From Promicromonospora sukumoe 327MFSha3.1 (lineage in GTDB: Bacteria > Actinomycetota > Actinomycetes > Actinomycetales > Cellulomonadaceae), in assembly GCF_000385135.1 (NCBI RefSeq), contig NZ_ARQM01000001.1:1-64000 (forward strand): DNA of 64,000 bases, written 5' to 3'. Of this stretch, positions 18,003 to 26,531 are shown in pieces. Every line of letters starts with the position of its first letter. The first letter of the stretch is position 1. The notes under the pieces are model-generated. The model worked only from the letters and a program-made list of their open reading frames with translations, was not told the origin of the DNA and did no database searches. Both the position numbers and the translations under genes were made by a program.

Positions 18003-19028
18003 GTGATCGACTTCCGATACCACCTCGTCTCGCTCATCTCCGTGTTCCTCGCCCTCGCCGTCGGCATCATCCTCGGCGCCGGACCCCTGCAGGGCGCGAT
18101 CGGGGAGACCCTGACGGAACAGGTGGACGCGCTGCGCGCCGAGCGCAGCGACCTGCGCACCGAGCTGGACGCCACCCAGAACGCCCTGGACGGCGACGAG
18201 CGCTACATCGAGGCGGTCGGCACCCAGCTGGTGACCGGGTCGCTGGAGAACGAGCGCGTCGCGGTGGTGCAGCTCGGCGAGGTCTCGCAGGACGTCCACG
18301 ACGGCGTGCTGAACCAGCTCGACACGGCCGGCGCCACGGTGGTGGCCAAGACCGAGCTGACCGACGCCTGGACCGACCCCGAGGAGGAGTCGACGCGCGA
18401 GACCGTCGCCGCGGGGCTGCGTGACGGTCTCGGCGACGCCGTCCCGGAGAACGACGACCCGAGCGCCGTGCTCGGCGCCGCGCTGGCCGTCGCGCTCACG
18501 GGCGACGACGGCGGCAGCGACCGCAGCTCGCAGGCCACCGACCTGGAGAACCAGCTCGAGCGCTTCGGCTTCGTGGAGCCGGGCGAGGAGCAGACCGAGG
18601 CCGCGGAGGCCCTGGTGCTGCTCGTGGGCCCCGCGGGCCAGCCGCAGCAGACGGCCGACGGCGCCACCGAGGAGGCGGAGCCGACGCCGGACGTCTGGAC
18701 CGCCGTCACGCAGGCCGCCCAGGAGGTCTCCGGCGCGGCCGTGCTCGCCGGGCCGACGGACGACCCGGGCGACGCCGTGCAGGCCGTGCGGGACAACGAG
18801 GAGCTCGCCGCCGAGGTCAGCACCGTCAGCGGCATCGACCGGCTCGTGGGCCGCATCAACGTGCCCCTCGCCGTCGCGGCCCGCCTGGACGGCGTCGTGG
18901 GGCAGTACGGGTTCGAGGACGACGCGACGCTCGTGCTGCCGCCGTCCACCGACGGAACCGGCGCCGAGACGCCCGACGGGGCCACTGACGGCGCCACCGA
19001 CGAGGCCACCGAGGGAAGCGCGGGCTGA
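18003..19028 (+). CDS. steB: SteB/MctB-like membrane-anchored protein
   Basis: 341 aa, with an N-terminal membrane anchor (IDFRYHLVSLISVFLALAVG, the family hallmark) followed by a coiled coil (about 35–70, LTEQVDALRAERSDLRTELDAT) and an extracytoplasmic domain. The family is often labelled 'copper transporter' after M. tuberculosis MctB. In corynebacteria the same family is SteB, partner of SteA in septation, and the adjacent steA makes that role more likely. The GTG start follows AAGGA at a wide 12-nt spacing. The C-terminal 20 residues (TDGATDGATDEATEG) are simple repeats. Confidence 0.8.
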   Translation: MIDFRYHLVSLISVFLALAVGIILGAGPLQGAIGETLTEQVDALRAERSDLRTELDATQNALDGDERYIEAVGTQLVTGSLENERVAVVQLGEVSQDVHDGVLNQLDTAGATVVAKTELTDAWTDPEEESTRETVAAGLRDGLGDAVPENDDPSAVLGAALAVALTGDDGGSDRSSQATDLENQLERFGFVEPGEEQTEAAEALVLLVGPAGQPQQTADGATEEAEPTPDVWTAVTQAAQEVSGAAVLAGPTDDPGDAVQAVRDNEELAAEVSTVSGIDRLVGRINVPLAVAARLDGVVGQYGFEDDATLVLPPSTDGTGAETPDGATDGATDEATEGSAG

Positions 19029-19124
19029 GCCGGTATACGTAGAGCCTGAGCCGCGGGCCGGCTCAGGGCGCAGACTCGAAGCGCAGGGGTCGGCGACCGA
19101 CCGAAACGGACTTGAGGGGTAGTC

Positions 19125-20030
19125 ATGGGTGCAGGCAGGTTCATCGTCGCGGGTGTCGTGGCCGGTGTCGCGACCGCGTTCGCGCGCCGCAAGCTCGACG
19201 AGCGGGTCACCGAGGGCGGCCTCGGTGGCGACAAGACGTGGACGCGGACCAACCACCGCGGCGAGCCGATCAGCCTGTTGGAGGGCCCCGCGGTGACCGC
19301 GGGCCTCGTGGCCGGCGCCGCGGTCTCCGGTGGCACCGCCCCGGGCGCGACGGCGTTCGCCACGGCCGCCGCGGGCGGGTTCGGCCTCTACGACGACATC
19401 GCCGAGGACACCGAGACCCGCACCAAGGGCCTGCGCGGCCACCTCGGCGCGCTCAAGGAGGGGCGACTGACGACGGGCGGCCTCAAGGTGCTCGGCATCT
19501 CCGGCTCCGCGCTGCTGGCCTCGGCCGTCGGCACGCCCCGCACGGCGCGCACCGCGTTCGGCCACATCGTCGACATCGGCCTGAACGGCGCGCTCATCGG
19601 CGGCACCGCGAACCTGGTCAACCTCTTCGACCTGCGGCCGGGCCGGGCGCTCAAGGTCGGCGTCGCCGCCAGCCTGCCCTTCGCGCTCGCCGGCACCGGC
19701 GCCGCGGGCGCCGCCCTGGGGGCCGCTGCCGCGGCCGCGCCCGCTGACCTGGGGGAGAAGGACATGCTGGGCGACGGCGGCGCCAACGCCCTCGGCGCCC
19801 TGGTCGGCAGCCAGGTCGCGTTCAACACGCCCCGGGCGGTGCGCTGGGCGACGCTCGCCGGCGTCGTCGGCCTCATGGTGGCCTCGGAGAAGGTGAGCTT
19901 CTCCAAGGTGATCGCCGGGAACGAGTGGCTGAACAAGATCGACATGCTCGGACGCCGTCCGGCTCCGGCGGTCGAGGATTCGGTGGCCGAGCTCGCGCAG
20001 ACCAAGCCCGTGGCCACCCCGGGCGCGTGA
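19125..20030 (+). CDS. MraY/WecA-like membrane phospho-sugar transferase homologue
   Basis: 301 aa, Gly/Ala-rich with several hydrophobic segments. Three spots match the polyprenyl-phosphate phospho-sugar transferase family. TNHRGEPISLLEGPA (about 45–60) corresponds to the R-N-x-x-G-x-x-V-P-x-x-G-G start. GLYDDIAEDTETRTKGLRGH has the double Asp at 90–91. NLVNLFDLRPGR and the later DMLGDGGANALGALVG correspond to the NxxNLxD and GDxGSxxLG motifs. It sits between steB and a MurJ-like flippase and overlaps the latter by 4 bases, so a job in a lipid-linked cell-wall or surface glycan is plausible. The motifs are looser than in true MraY, so the activity is unproven. Confidence 0.6.
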   Translation: MGAGRFIVAGVVAGVATAFARRKLDERVTEGGLGGDKTWTRTNHRGEPISLLEGPAVTAGLVAGAAVSGGTAPGATAFATAAAGGFGLYDDIAEDTETRTKGLRGHLGALKEGRLTTGGLKVLGISGSALLASAVGTPRTARTAFGHIVDIGLNGALIGGTANLVNLFDLRPGRALKVGVAASLPFALAGTGAAGAALGAAAAAAPADLGEKDMLGDGGANALGALVGSQVAFNTPRAVRWATLAGVVGLMVASEKVSFSKVIAGNEWLNKIDMLGRRPAPAVEDSVAELAQTKPVATPGA

Positions 20031-21763
20031 GCCGCACCCGGTCCCTGGCGAGCGCGGCGCTGCTCGTCACCGTCGTCACCCTCGCCAGCCGCCTGGTCGG
20101 ATTCGGTCGCTGGCTCGCGCAGGGCGCGTGGCTGGGGTCGGACGGCGTCGGGACGGTCTTCAACTCCGCCAACCAGCTGCCCAACCTGCTGTTCGAGGTC
20201 GCGGCCGGTGGGGCGCTGGCGGGCGCCGTCGTGCCGCTGCTGGCCGGGCCCCTGGCGCGGGCTGCGTTCACCGCGGACGGCACCGCGGCGTCCAAGGAGC
20301 AGGCCTCGCGGATCGCGTCGGCCCTGCTCGGCTGGACGCTGCTGATCCTGGTCCCGCTGGCCGCCCTGACGGCCCTCCTCGCGCGTCCGGTCATCAGCCT
20401 GACCGGCCTGGAAGACCCGGCGCAGGTGGACGTCGCCACGGCCTTCCTGCGGGTGTTCGCGGTGCAGGTGCCGCTGTACGGGCTGGCCGTGGTGCTGGGC
20501 GGCATCCTGCAGGCGCACAAGCGGTTCTTCTGGCCGGCGTTCGCGCCGCTGGTCTCCAGCCTCGTCGTGATCGTGGTCTACGGCGTCTTCGCCGTGCTGG
20601 CCGACGGCGACCAGCAGGACGTCGCCGCGCTCTCGTCCCAGGCGCTGGTCTGGCTGGCCTGGGGCACGACGGTGGGGGTCCTGTTCCTGGCGCTGCCGCT
20701 CGTGGTGCCCGTGTGGCGCACGGGGCTGCGGCTGCGGCCCACGCTGCGCTTCCCGTCCGGCGAGGGGCCACGGGCCGCGCGCCTGGCGTTCGCGGGCGTG
20801 GGCGCGCTCGTGGCGCAGCAGCTGTCCGTGTTCCTGACGCTGCGCGCGGCCAACGCCGCGGGCGGCGACGGCACCCTGTCGGTCTACCTGTACGCGCAGC
20901 AGGTCTACCTGCTGCCCTACGCGGTGCTCGCGTTCCCGATCGCGACCAGCGCGTTCCCGCACTTCGCGGAGCACGCCTCCGCGGGCCGGCTCGGGGAGCT
21001 GCGCGGCCTGGTGGCGCGCACGACGCGCAGCCTGCTGTTCGTCACGGCGCTCGGCATGGCCGCGCTCGTCGCGGCGGCCCCGTTCGTCGAGCGGGTCTTC
21101 GACCTCATCGTGCTGGGCGACGCGCCCGGCCTGGCCGCCGGGCTCATGGCGATGGCGCCGGGGCTGATCGGGTTCGCACTGATCCTGCACCTGTCGCGCG
21201 CGCTGTACGCCGTGGACCACGGGCGGGCCGCGGTCACCGCGACCGCGAGCGGCTGGGGCGTGGCGGCCGTCGGCGCGGCGCTGGTGCCGGTGCTGTTCGC
21301 CGGCCGCGAGCCGGCCTGCGCGCGCGCCGGCTGCGTGGACCTCGCGCTGCGGACCGACGTCATGGCGGCCCTCGGCGCGGTGGGCACGGCCGGGATGGTC
21401 GTGGCCGGCCTGGGCCTCCTCCTGGCCGTGCGCCGGCACCTGGGCCGGGACGCGCTGGGCGGCGTCTGGCGGGCGCTGTTCGTGCTCCTGGTCGCGGCCG
21501 CCGTCGGGGCCGCGGCCGGGCTCGGGGCGCCCTGGCAGCTCGGCCTGTCCGAGGGCTCGTTCTTCTCGGCCTCCCGCTCGACCCCGGGCGAGGTGGAGTT
21601 CGACGGCGGTGCGTTCGCCGCCGATCTCAGCCTCGGGCTGGCGTTCGGTCTGCTGGCCGCCGTCGTCACCGCGGTGGTCGCGGTGCTGCTGGACCGGGAC
21701 CTGCGGGCCGCCGTCGGGCCCCTGCTCAGGACGTTGGGGAGGAAGTTCTCCAGGAAGACCTGA
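20027..21763 (+). CDS. murJ: MurJ/MviN-like lipid II flippase homologue
   Basis: 578 aa with about 14 hydrophobic segments, MOP-superfamily MurJ family (lipid-linked peptidoglycan precursor flipping). The N-terminus reads LASRLVGFGRWLAQGAWLG and FNSANQLPNLLFEVAAGGAL, with the conserved Asn-Pro-N and Arg residues of MurJ. VYLYAQQVYLLPYAVLAFPI and SAFPHFAEHA follow. The GTG overlaps the stop of the preceding MraY-like gene. Many actinobacteria carry more than one MurJ-like protein, with the main MurJ near the origin, so this copy may serve another lipid-linked product. Symbol used by family only. Confidence 0.78.
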   Translation: MSRTRSLASAALLVTVVTLASRLVGFGRWLAQGAWLGSDGVGTVFNSANQLPNLLFEVAAGGALAGAVVPLLAGPLARAAFTADGTAASKEQASRIASALLGWTLLILVPLAALTALLARPVISLTGLEDPAQVDVATAFLRVFAVQVPLYGLAVVLGGILQAHKRFFWPAFAPLVSSLVVIVVYGVFAVLADGDQQDVAALSSQALVWLAWGTTVGVLFLALPLVVPVWRTGLRLRPTLRFPSGEGPRAARLAFAGVGALVAQQLSVFLTLRAANAAGGDGTLSVYLYAQQVYLLPYAVLAFPIATSAFPHFAEHASAGRLGELRGLVARTTRSLLFVTALGMAALVAAAPFVERVFDLIVLGDAPGLAAGLMAMAPGLIGFALILHLSRALYAVDHGRAAVTATASGWGVAAVGAALVPVLFAGREPACARAGCVDLALRTDVMAALGAVGTAGMVVAGLGLLLAVRRHLGRDALGGVWRALFVLLVAAAVGAAAGLGAPWQLGLSEGSFFSASRSTPGEVEFDGGAFAADLSLGLAFGLLAAVVTAVVAVLLDRDLRAAVGPLLRTLGRKFSRKT

Positions 21764-21788
21764 CTTAGCGAGCGCAAAGGCCGCAGCA

Positions 21789-21822
21789 GGGGCAGACTCG
21801 ACCCAAAGGGTCGAAAGTCCCC
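21789..21822 (+). terminator. Hairpin between murJ-like gene and pyrG
   Basis: The inner stem CGACCC/GGGTCG (loop AAA) is extended by an outer GGGG/CCCC pairing across a small internal loop. It lies 26 bp past the flippase stop and about 55 bp before the pyrG promoter element. Terminator or 5' leader structure. Confidence 0.45.
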
Positions 21823-21875
21823 GCTCGGCGAGCGCGTGTGCCGGTCGTTACACCACCAGCACGCCGTACCTCGTT

Positions 21876-21881
21876 TAGGAT
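21876..21881 (+). promoter_or_regulatory. -10 element of pyrG, possibly leaderless
   Basis: TAGGAT lies 8 nt before the pyrG GTG, so transcription would begin at or next to the start codon. A GGAG at 21882–21885 could instead serve as a ribosome site if transcription starts further upstream. No clear -35 is seen. Confidence 0.4.
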
Positions 21882-21889
21882 GGAGTTCC

Positions 21890-23566
21890 GTGGTCGAACA
21901 CCGAAGCAGTCTCCAGTCCCGTCAGCGGTCCGGCGCCTCCACGCCGACCAAGCACATCTTCGTCACCGGTGGTGTGGCGTCCTCTCTCGGCAAGGGACTG
22001 ACGGCGTCATCGCTCGGTCGCCTGCTCCGCTCGCGTGGCCTCAGCGTCACCATGCAGAAGCTGGATCCCTACCTCAACGTGGATCCCGGCACCATGAACC
22101 CGTTCCAGCACGGTGAGGTCTTCGTCACCGAGGACGGCGCCGAGACCGACCTGGACATCGGGCACTACGAGCGGTTCCTCGACGTCGAGCTGCCCGCCTC
22201 GTCCAACGTGACCACCGGCCAGGTGTACTCGCGCGTCATCGCCAAGGAGCGCCGCGGCGAGTACCTGGGCGACACCGTGCAGGTCATCCCGCACATCACC
22301 GACGAGATCAAGTTCCGGATGCGCGAGCAGGCGTCCGACGCCGTCGACGTGATCATCACCGAGATCGGCGGCACCGTCGGCGACATCGAGTCGCAGCCGT
22401 TCCTCGAGTCCGCGCGCCAGGTGCGGCACGAGCTCGGCCGCGACAACGTGTTCTTCCTGCACGTGTCGCTGGTGCCGTACATCGGCCCCTCGGGCGAGCT
22501 GAAGACCAAGCCGACGCAGCACTCCGTGGCCGCGCTGCGCTCGATCGGCATCCAGCCGGACGCGATCGTGCTGCGCTCCGACCGCGTGGTGCCCGAGAGC
22601 ATCAAGCGCAAGATCGCGCTGATGTGCGACGTCGACAACGAGGCCGTCATCAACTGCGCCGACGCGCCGTCGATCTACGACATCCCGCGCGTCATCCACG
22701 CCGAGGGCCTGGACGCCTACGTGGTGCGCCGCCTGGGCATGCCCTTCCACGACGTCGACTGGGACGGCTGGAGCCGGCTCCTGGAGCGCGTGCACGAGCC
22801 CGAGCACAACGTCGAGGTCGCGCTGGTCGGCAAGTACATCGACCTGCCGGACGCCTACCTGTCGGTGACGGAGGCGCTGCGCGCCGGCGGCTTCGCCAAC
22901 GACGCGAAGGTGGCCATCCGCTGGGTCGCGGCCGACGACTGCCAGACGCCGGAGGGGGCCCAGGCCTCGCTGGAGGGCGTCGACGCGGTGCTGGTGCCGG
23001 GCGGCTTCGGCGTGCGCGGCATCGACGGCAAGGTCGGGGCGCTGCGCTGGTCGCGCGAGAACCTGGTGCCGACCCTGGGCATCTGCCTGGGCCTGCAGTC
23101 GATGGTGATCGAGTACGCGCGCAACGTGCTGGGCTGGGCCGACGCGTCGTCCACCGAGTTCCACCCGACCAGCAGCCACCCCGTCGTGGCGACCATGGCC
23201 GAGCAGAAGTCGATCGTGGAGGGCGAGGGCGACATGGGCGGCACCATGCGCCTGGGCGCCTACGAGGCGTCGCTCACCGCCGGCTCCGTCGTCGCGAAGG
23301 CGTACGGGAGCGAGAAGGTGACGGAGCGGCACCGCCACCGGTACGAGGTGAACAACGCGTTCCGCGGCGAGCTGGAGGAGGCCGGCCTGCTGATCTCGGG
23401 CACGTCCCCCGACTCGTCGCTCGTGGAGTTCGTGGAGCTGCCCGCCGAGACGCACCCGTACTTCGTGTCCACGCAGGCGCACCCCGAGTTCAAGTCGCGC
23501 CCCACGCGGGCACACCCGCTGTTCGCGGGTCTGATCGCGGCGGCGCTCGAGAAGCAGTCCTCGTGA
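21890..23566 (+). CDS. pyrG: CTP synthase
   Basis: Makes CTP from UTP, ATP and glutamine, 558 aa. The N-terminal synthetase domain starts [19 protein letters not shown] (P-loop-like) and contains [21 protein letters not shown] and [15 protein letters not shown]. The C-terminal class I glutamine amidotransferase domain has the nucleophile loop GICLGLQSM (Cys) and the His/Glu pair in [10 protein letters not shown]. The GTG at 21890 gives a normal-length protein with a short Ser/Arg N-terminal extension. Nudix gene follows after 37 bp on the same strand. Confidence 0.97.
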   Translation: MVEHRSSLQSRQRSGASTPTKHIFVTGGVASSLGKGLTASSLGRLLRSRGLSVTMQKLDPYLNVDPGTMNPFQHGEVFVTEDGAETDLDIGHYERFLDVELPASSNVTTGQVYSRVIAKERRGEYLGDTVQVIPHITDEIKFRMREQASDAVDVIITEIGGTVGDIESQPFLESARQVRHELGRDNVFFLHVSLVPYIGPSGELKTKPTQHSVAALRSIGIQPDAIVLRSDRVVPESIKRKIALMCDVDNEAVINCADAPSIYDIPRVIHAEGLDAYVVRRLGMPFHDVDWDGWSRLLERVHEPEHNVEVALVGKYIDLPDAYLSVTEALRAGGFANDAKVAIRWVAADDCQTPEGAQASLEGVDAVLVPGGFGVRGIDGKVGALRWSRENLVPTLGICLGLQSMVIEYARNVLGWADASSTEFHPTSSHPVVATMAEQKSIVEGEGDMGGTMRLGAYEASLTAGSVVAKAYGSEKVTERHRHRYEVNNAFRGELEEAGLLISGTSPDSSLVEFVELPAETHPYFVSTQAHPEFKSRPTRAHPLFAGLIAAALEKQSS

Positions 23567-23603
23567 AACCGGGGATCGTCGGCAGGTGCGGCGGAGGGAC
23601 AGC

Positions 23604-24236
23604 ATGAGCAGCGACGAGGTCACGGACGTCATCGACCCCCGCCCCGCGCGGCGGCTCGACGTACCGTTCCAGGGTTTTGTGGTCGACATGGTCTCGGACG
23701 AGGTCGACCTCGGCGAGGCCGGCGGCATCGTCCGCCGGGAGTACGTCGACCACCCGGGCGCGGTGGTCGTGGTGGCGCTGACGGACGACGGCAACGTGCT
23801 GCTGCTGCGCCAGTACCGGCACCCGGTCGGCGCCTTCCTCTGGGAGGCGCCCGCCGGGCTGCTCGACCTGGACGGCGAGGACCCGCACGTGGCCGCGGCC
23901 CGCGAGCTGGCCGAGGAGGCGGACATGAACGCCGGCTCCTGGGACGTGCTGCTCGACCTGCTGCCCACGCCGGGCGGCAGCAACGAGGCCGTCCGCGTGT
24001 ACCTGGCGCGCGACCTCACGCCGGTGCCCGACGACGAGCGGCACACCCGCGAGGCCGAGGAGGCCGACATGGTCGTGGTGCCGGTGCCGCTGGAGGAGGC
24101 CGCGGCGCTCGCGCTCGCGGGCCGGCTGCACAACGCGGCGACCATCGCGGGCGTGCTGGCGGCGGCGATCGGCCGGGCCTCCGACTGGGAGACCCTGCGC
24201 CCGGTCGACAGCCCCTGGGAGTACCGCAAGAACTAA
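23604..24236 (+). CDS. Nudix hydrolase, ADP-ribose pyrophosphatase type
   Basis: 210 aa. The N-terminal beta sheet (LDVPFQGFVVDMVSDEV) and the segment VLLLRQYRHPVGAFLWEAPAGLLD are typical of ADP-ribose pyrophosphatases. The Nudix box spans about 85–108 with E92, R100-E101 and E104-E105. Asp107 stands where most family members have Gly. GGAGGGA lies 6 nt before the ATG at 23604. pyrG–Nudix (often followed by xerD) is a conserved actinobacterial pair. Likely hydrolyses ADP-ribose or a related nucleoside diphosphate compound. Confidence 0.88.
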   Translation: MSSDEVTDVIDPRPARRLDVPFQGFVVDMVSDEVDLGEAGGIVRREYVDHPGAVVVVALTDDGNVLLLRQYRHPVGAFLWEAPAGLLDLDGEDPHVAAARELAEEADMNAGSWDVLLDLLPTPGGSNEAVRVYLARDLTPVPDDERHTREAEEADMVVVPVPLEEAAALALAGRLHNAATIAGVLAAAIGRASDWETLRPVDSPWEYRKN

Positions 24237-24266
24237 GGGTAAAAACTTGGTTCGCGGTGATTGCTG

Positions 24267-24332
24267 ACTTCGGTCGGTTGCTTCGAGATCGGTCGGTCGA
24301 CTGACCGATCTCGGGGCAACCGACCGAAGTCG
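24267..24332. terminator. 29-bp hairpin after the Nudix gene (family member c)
   Basis: Arms 24267–24295 and 24304–24332 pair over 29 bp with only two G·U pairs and an 8-nt loop. It lies 30 bp after the Nudix stop. It shares the core CGAGATCGGTC with the hairpins at 8983 and 26403. Confidence 0.72.
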
Positions 24333-24448
24333 TTTCTGGCGCTCGCCTTGAGGGCGCGGGACTTCTGCGCGAGTGTCAGTGGTGGGGGCTAGCGTGGGAC
24401 ACCTGGGTGGGAGATATGTCGGGTATCTCCCCGGGAAGGGGCGCGGCG

Positions 24449-25213
24449 ATGACGGGCACCGAGGTAGAGACCGAGCAGGTGGGTTCCAGGACCGAGCCGA
24501 CGCCGTCGGGCAGCGGGCCGACGGCGGACGGGCCGCGCCGCCGCATGCCCGCCGGGCTGGCGGGTGTGCTGGGGTTCCTCCTGGGCGCCGCGCTGACCGC
24601 CGGACTCGTCGCGGGGGCGGTCTTCACGCTGCGTGACGACTTCCGCGACGCGATCTGGCGCACGCTGCTGGACAGCATGAACCCGTTCTCGACGGGCGAG
24701 GTGGACCGGTCGGAGACGCCGGTGCTGGTCAGCATCAAGGACCTGGCGCGGTTCGTGGCCGCCGAGGCGCAGTACGAGGTGCTCGTCGACCTGGAGAACG
24801 ACGTGAAGTACGTGCCGAGCTGGCTCGCGGGGGAGCGCCTGGTGCTCGCCGTGAACGGCTCCGTCGAGGCGTACGTGGACTTCACGGGCGTGGACGCGGA
24901 CGCGATCGAGATCTCCGAGGACGGCACGAAGGTCACCGTCACGGTTCCCGAGCCGGAGCTCGCCGAGCCGCGCATCGACCTCGAGGCCAGCCGCGCCCTG
25001 ACGGAGGACCGCGGGCTCGTGGACCGGGTGGGTGATCTCTTCGAGTCCGACACGGACGCCCGGCAGGAGGCGCTCGCGACGGCGCAGGGCCGGATCTCGG
25101 ACGCCGCGGCGGGCTCCGACCTGGACGAACGGGCCCGCGCGAACACGACCGCGACCCTCGAGGCGATGTTGTCCCCGTTGGGGTACGACCAGGTGGTGGT
25201 CGAGTTCGGGTAA
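24449..25213 (+). CDS. DUF4230-type membrane-anchored protein
   Basis: 254 aa. A charged Gly/Pro-rich N-terminal tail is followed by one membrane segment (LAGVLGFLLGAALTAGLVAGAVF, about 40–62). An external domain follows with LVSIKDLARFVAAEAQYEVLVDLENDVKYVPSWL, the DUF4230 pattern, then beta-rich VTVTVPEPELAEPRIDLEASR and a helical C-terminus. Its role is unknown. I chose ATG 24449 because GAAGGGG lies 8 nt upstream. GTG 24407 would add 14 residues and lacks a well-placed ribosome site. A -10-like TAGCGT at 24390–24395 precedes it. Confidence 0.75.
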   Translation: MTGTEVETEQVGSRTEPTPSGSGPTADGPRRRMPAGLAGVLGFLLGAALTAGLVAGAVFTLRDDFRDAIWRTLLDSMNPFSTGEVDRSETPVLVSIKDLARFVAAEAQYEVLVDLENDVKYVPSWLAGERLVLAVNGSVEAYVDFTGVDADAIEISEDGTKVTVTVPEPELAEPRIDLEASRALTEDRGLVDRVGDLFESDTDARQEALATAQGRISDAAAGSDLDERARANTTATLEAMLSPLGYDQVVVEFG

Positions 25214-25276
25214 GTGTCCGGGTAAGTCGCGAAGGTCGCTCACCGGGCGTGTCATAACGGCGTCACCGTGCTGCGC

Positions 25277-25282
25277 TATTCT
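25277..25282 (+). promoter_or_regulatory. -10 element of a leaderless promoter
   Basis: TATTCT followed by 6 nt and GTG (25289). This is the standard spacing for an mRNA starting at the start codon. No ribosome site precedes that GTG, which supports both the promoter and the start choice. Confidence 0.5.
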
Positions 25283-25288
25283 CCCCGC

Positions 25289-26272
25289 GTGACCAGCGAA
25301 CCCGACATGCTTCCCAACGTTTCGTCCCTCCCTGCCTGGCTCGTCCCGTCCGTCTACCTGAACTGGTCCGAGGACTGGCTGGGCGAGGCGGTCGCGATCG
25401 CGAGCCGTAGCCACGAGCACCGGCTGCCGGGCGGCGCGGACGGCCCCCAGCGCGGTGACGTCGTCGTCACCGTCGTGGGCTCCGAGCCGGGCATCGTCGC
25501 CGCGGTCGAGCTCATGGGTGCGAGCCAGGGCGAGGACTGGGTCAGCGACGAGGTCTTCGGCCCCGACAAGCCCGTCGTCTGGGACGACCTCTTCAACGGC
25601 GCCGCCGCGTACGCGCGCTCGTCCGGCTGGCTGCCGCAGGAGCACGCCCGTCTCGTGCTCGACGGCATCGCCCACCAGTACAAGCACGGCGCCACCGGCA
25701 CGCTCGACGCCGGCAACTGCGAGACCGACGAGCTGTCGCCCAACCTGCACGTGCTGCGCCTGCTGGGCCACAAGCAGGTCTCGGGCACGGACCTGCGCCG
25801 CGAGGAGCGCTGCGCGTCGTGCGAGCGGTTCGTCGACGTCATGCAGCTGCGCCCGCACGACGACGGCGCCCACACCGGCCAGACCGGCGAGCGTCCCCTG
25901 GCCGAGCTCATCGAGCAGACCTTCCTGGTGTGCGGCCCGTGCCACGCGCTGCTGCACCCGCACGCCGTGCTGTCGCAGCGCGCGCAGATGCGCCCGGCGT
26001 GCCCGTCGTGCGGTCAGCGCGGCGCCACCAAGCGCATCGTGTGGGGCCAGGGCATCCACGACAACATGAAGCTCGAGCCCGACGTGGTCTACGGCGGCTT
26101 CGACACCCCGGTCCCGACGCCGGACTGGTACTGCCCGGAGTGCTACGCGAACTTCTCCTCGGGTGCCGTGGCGCAGCGCGCGCTGGGCGACATGCCGGAC
26201 GCCGTGCCGGTCGGCGTCGGCGCGGTGGGCACGCCCGCCAACGGCGAGGACCTCTGGACGCCTGAGGTCTGA
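25289..26272 (+). CDS. Unassigned protein with multiple zinc-type Cys motifs
   Basis: 327 aa. The N-terminal half (PAWLVPSVYLNWSEDWLGEAVAIASRS) has no motif I know. The C-terminal half has CASC near residues 176–179, VCGPCHALLHPHAVLSQ near 215 (HNH-like C-C-H-H spacing), CPSCGQRGA near 240 and WYCPECY near 280. These are three CxxC knuckles plus a CxxCH…H, so it probably binds two zinc ions. Gln/His patches and the lack of a signal peptide suggest a cytoplasmic role. It stands alone between hairpins at 24267 and 26290. It could be a nucleic-acid-binding or HNH-like protein, but the catalytic HH/N pattern is not convincing. Confidence 0.7.
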   Translation: MTSEPDMLPNVSSLPAWLVPSVYLNWSEDWLGEAVAIASRSHEHRLPGGADGPQRGDVVVTVVGSEPGIVAAVELMGASQGEDWVSDEVFGPDKPVVWDDLFNGAAAYARSSGWLPQEHARLVLDGIAHQYKHGATGTLDAGNCETDELSPNLHVLRLLGHKQVSGTDLRREERCASCERFVDVMQLRPHDDGAHTGQTGERPLAELIEQTFLVCGPCHALLHPHAVLSQRAQMRPACPSCGQRGATKRIVWGQGIHDNMKLEPDVVYGGFDTPVPTPDWYCPECYANFSSGAVAQRALGDMPDAVPVGVGAVGTPANGEDLWTPEV

Positions 26273-26289
26273 GTTTCTGCGTTCTGATA

Positions 26290-26331
26290 GGTCGGGCCCC
26301 CAGGTCACCTCGGTGACCTGGGGGCCCGACC
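26290..26331. terminator. 20-bp perfect hairpin after the zinc-type gene
   Basis: Arms 26290–26309 and 26312–26331 (GGTCGGGCCCCCAGGTCACC and its complement) are perfect, almost without a loop. It lies 18 bp past the stop and has no T tract. Confidence 0.72.
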
Positions 26332-26402
26332 CATTCCTGGGCTGACTCAGGGCGGCGGCCGTCGCAGGCCGGCCCGCTGAGGTCGGCAGTTGGGTTGAGT
26401 TG

Positions 26403-26460
26403 TCGGCAGTTGGCATCGAGATCGGCTCAGGGCTGTGCCGAGCTCGATGCCAACTGCCGA
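26403..26460. repeat. 24-bp hairpin (family member b) with a partial extra copy
   Basis: Arms 26403–26426 and 26437–26460 pair with one mismatch. The left arm TCGGCAGTTGGCATCGAG differs by one base from the hairpin at 8983, 17 kb away. A truncated direct copy (TCGGCAGTTGGGTTGAG) lies at 26383–26399 immediately before it. It is upstream of the SARP gene and not directly after a stop, so it looks more like a dispersed palindromic element than a terminator. Confidence 0.7.
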
Positions 26461-26518
26461 GTCTGTGGGGCAAACTGCCGCTGGCGGGTTACAGCGGCGG
26501 GCGGCGGTGCCGACGATC

Positions 26519-26524
26519 TAGAGT
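26519..26524 (+). promoter_or_regulatory. -10 element of a leaderless promoter for the SARP gene
   Basis: TAGAGT, 7 nt, then ATG 26532. No ribosome site precedes the ATG. No good -35 is seen. Confidence 0.45.
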
Positions 26525-26531
26525 GGCGCGC

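Noticed and set aside
18003-19028. Naming the protein an outer-membrane copper transporter (MctB)
   Set aside because: The label comes from mycobacteria. Adjacent steA supports SteB, and no metal ligands are evident.
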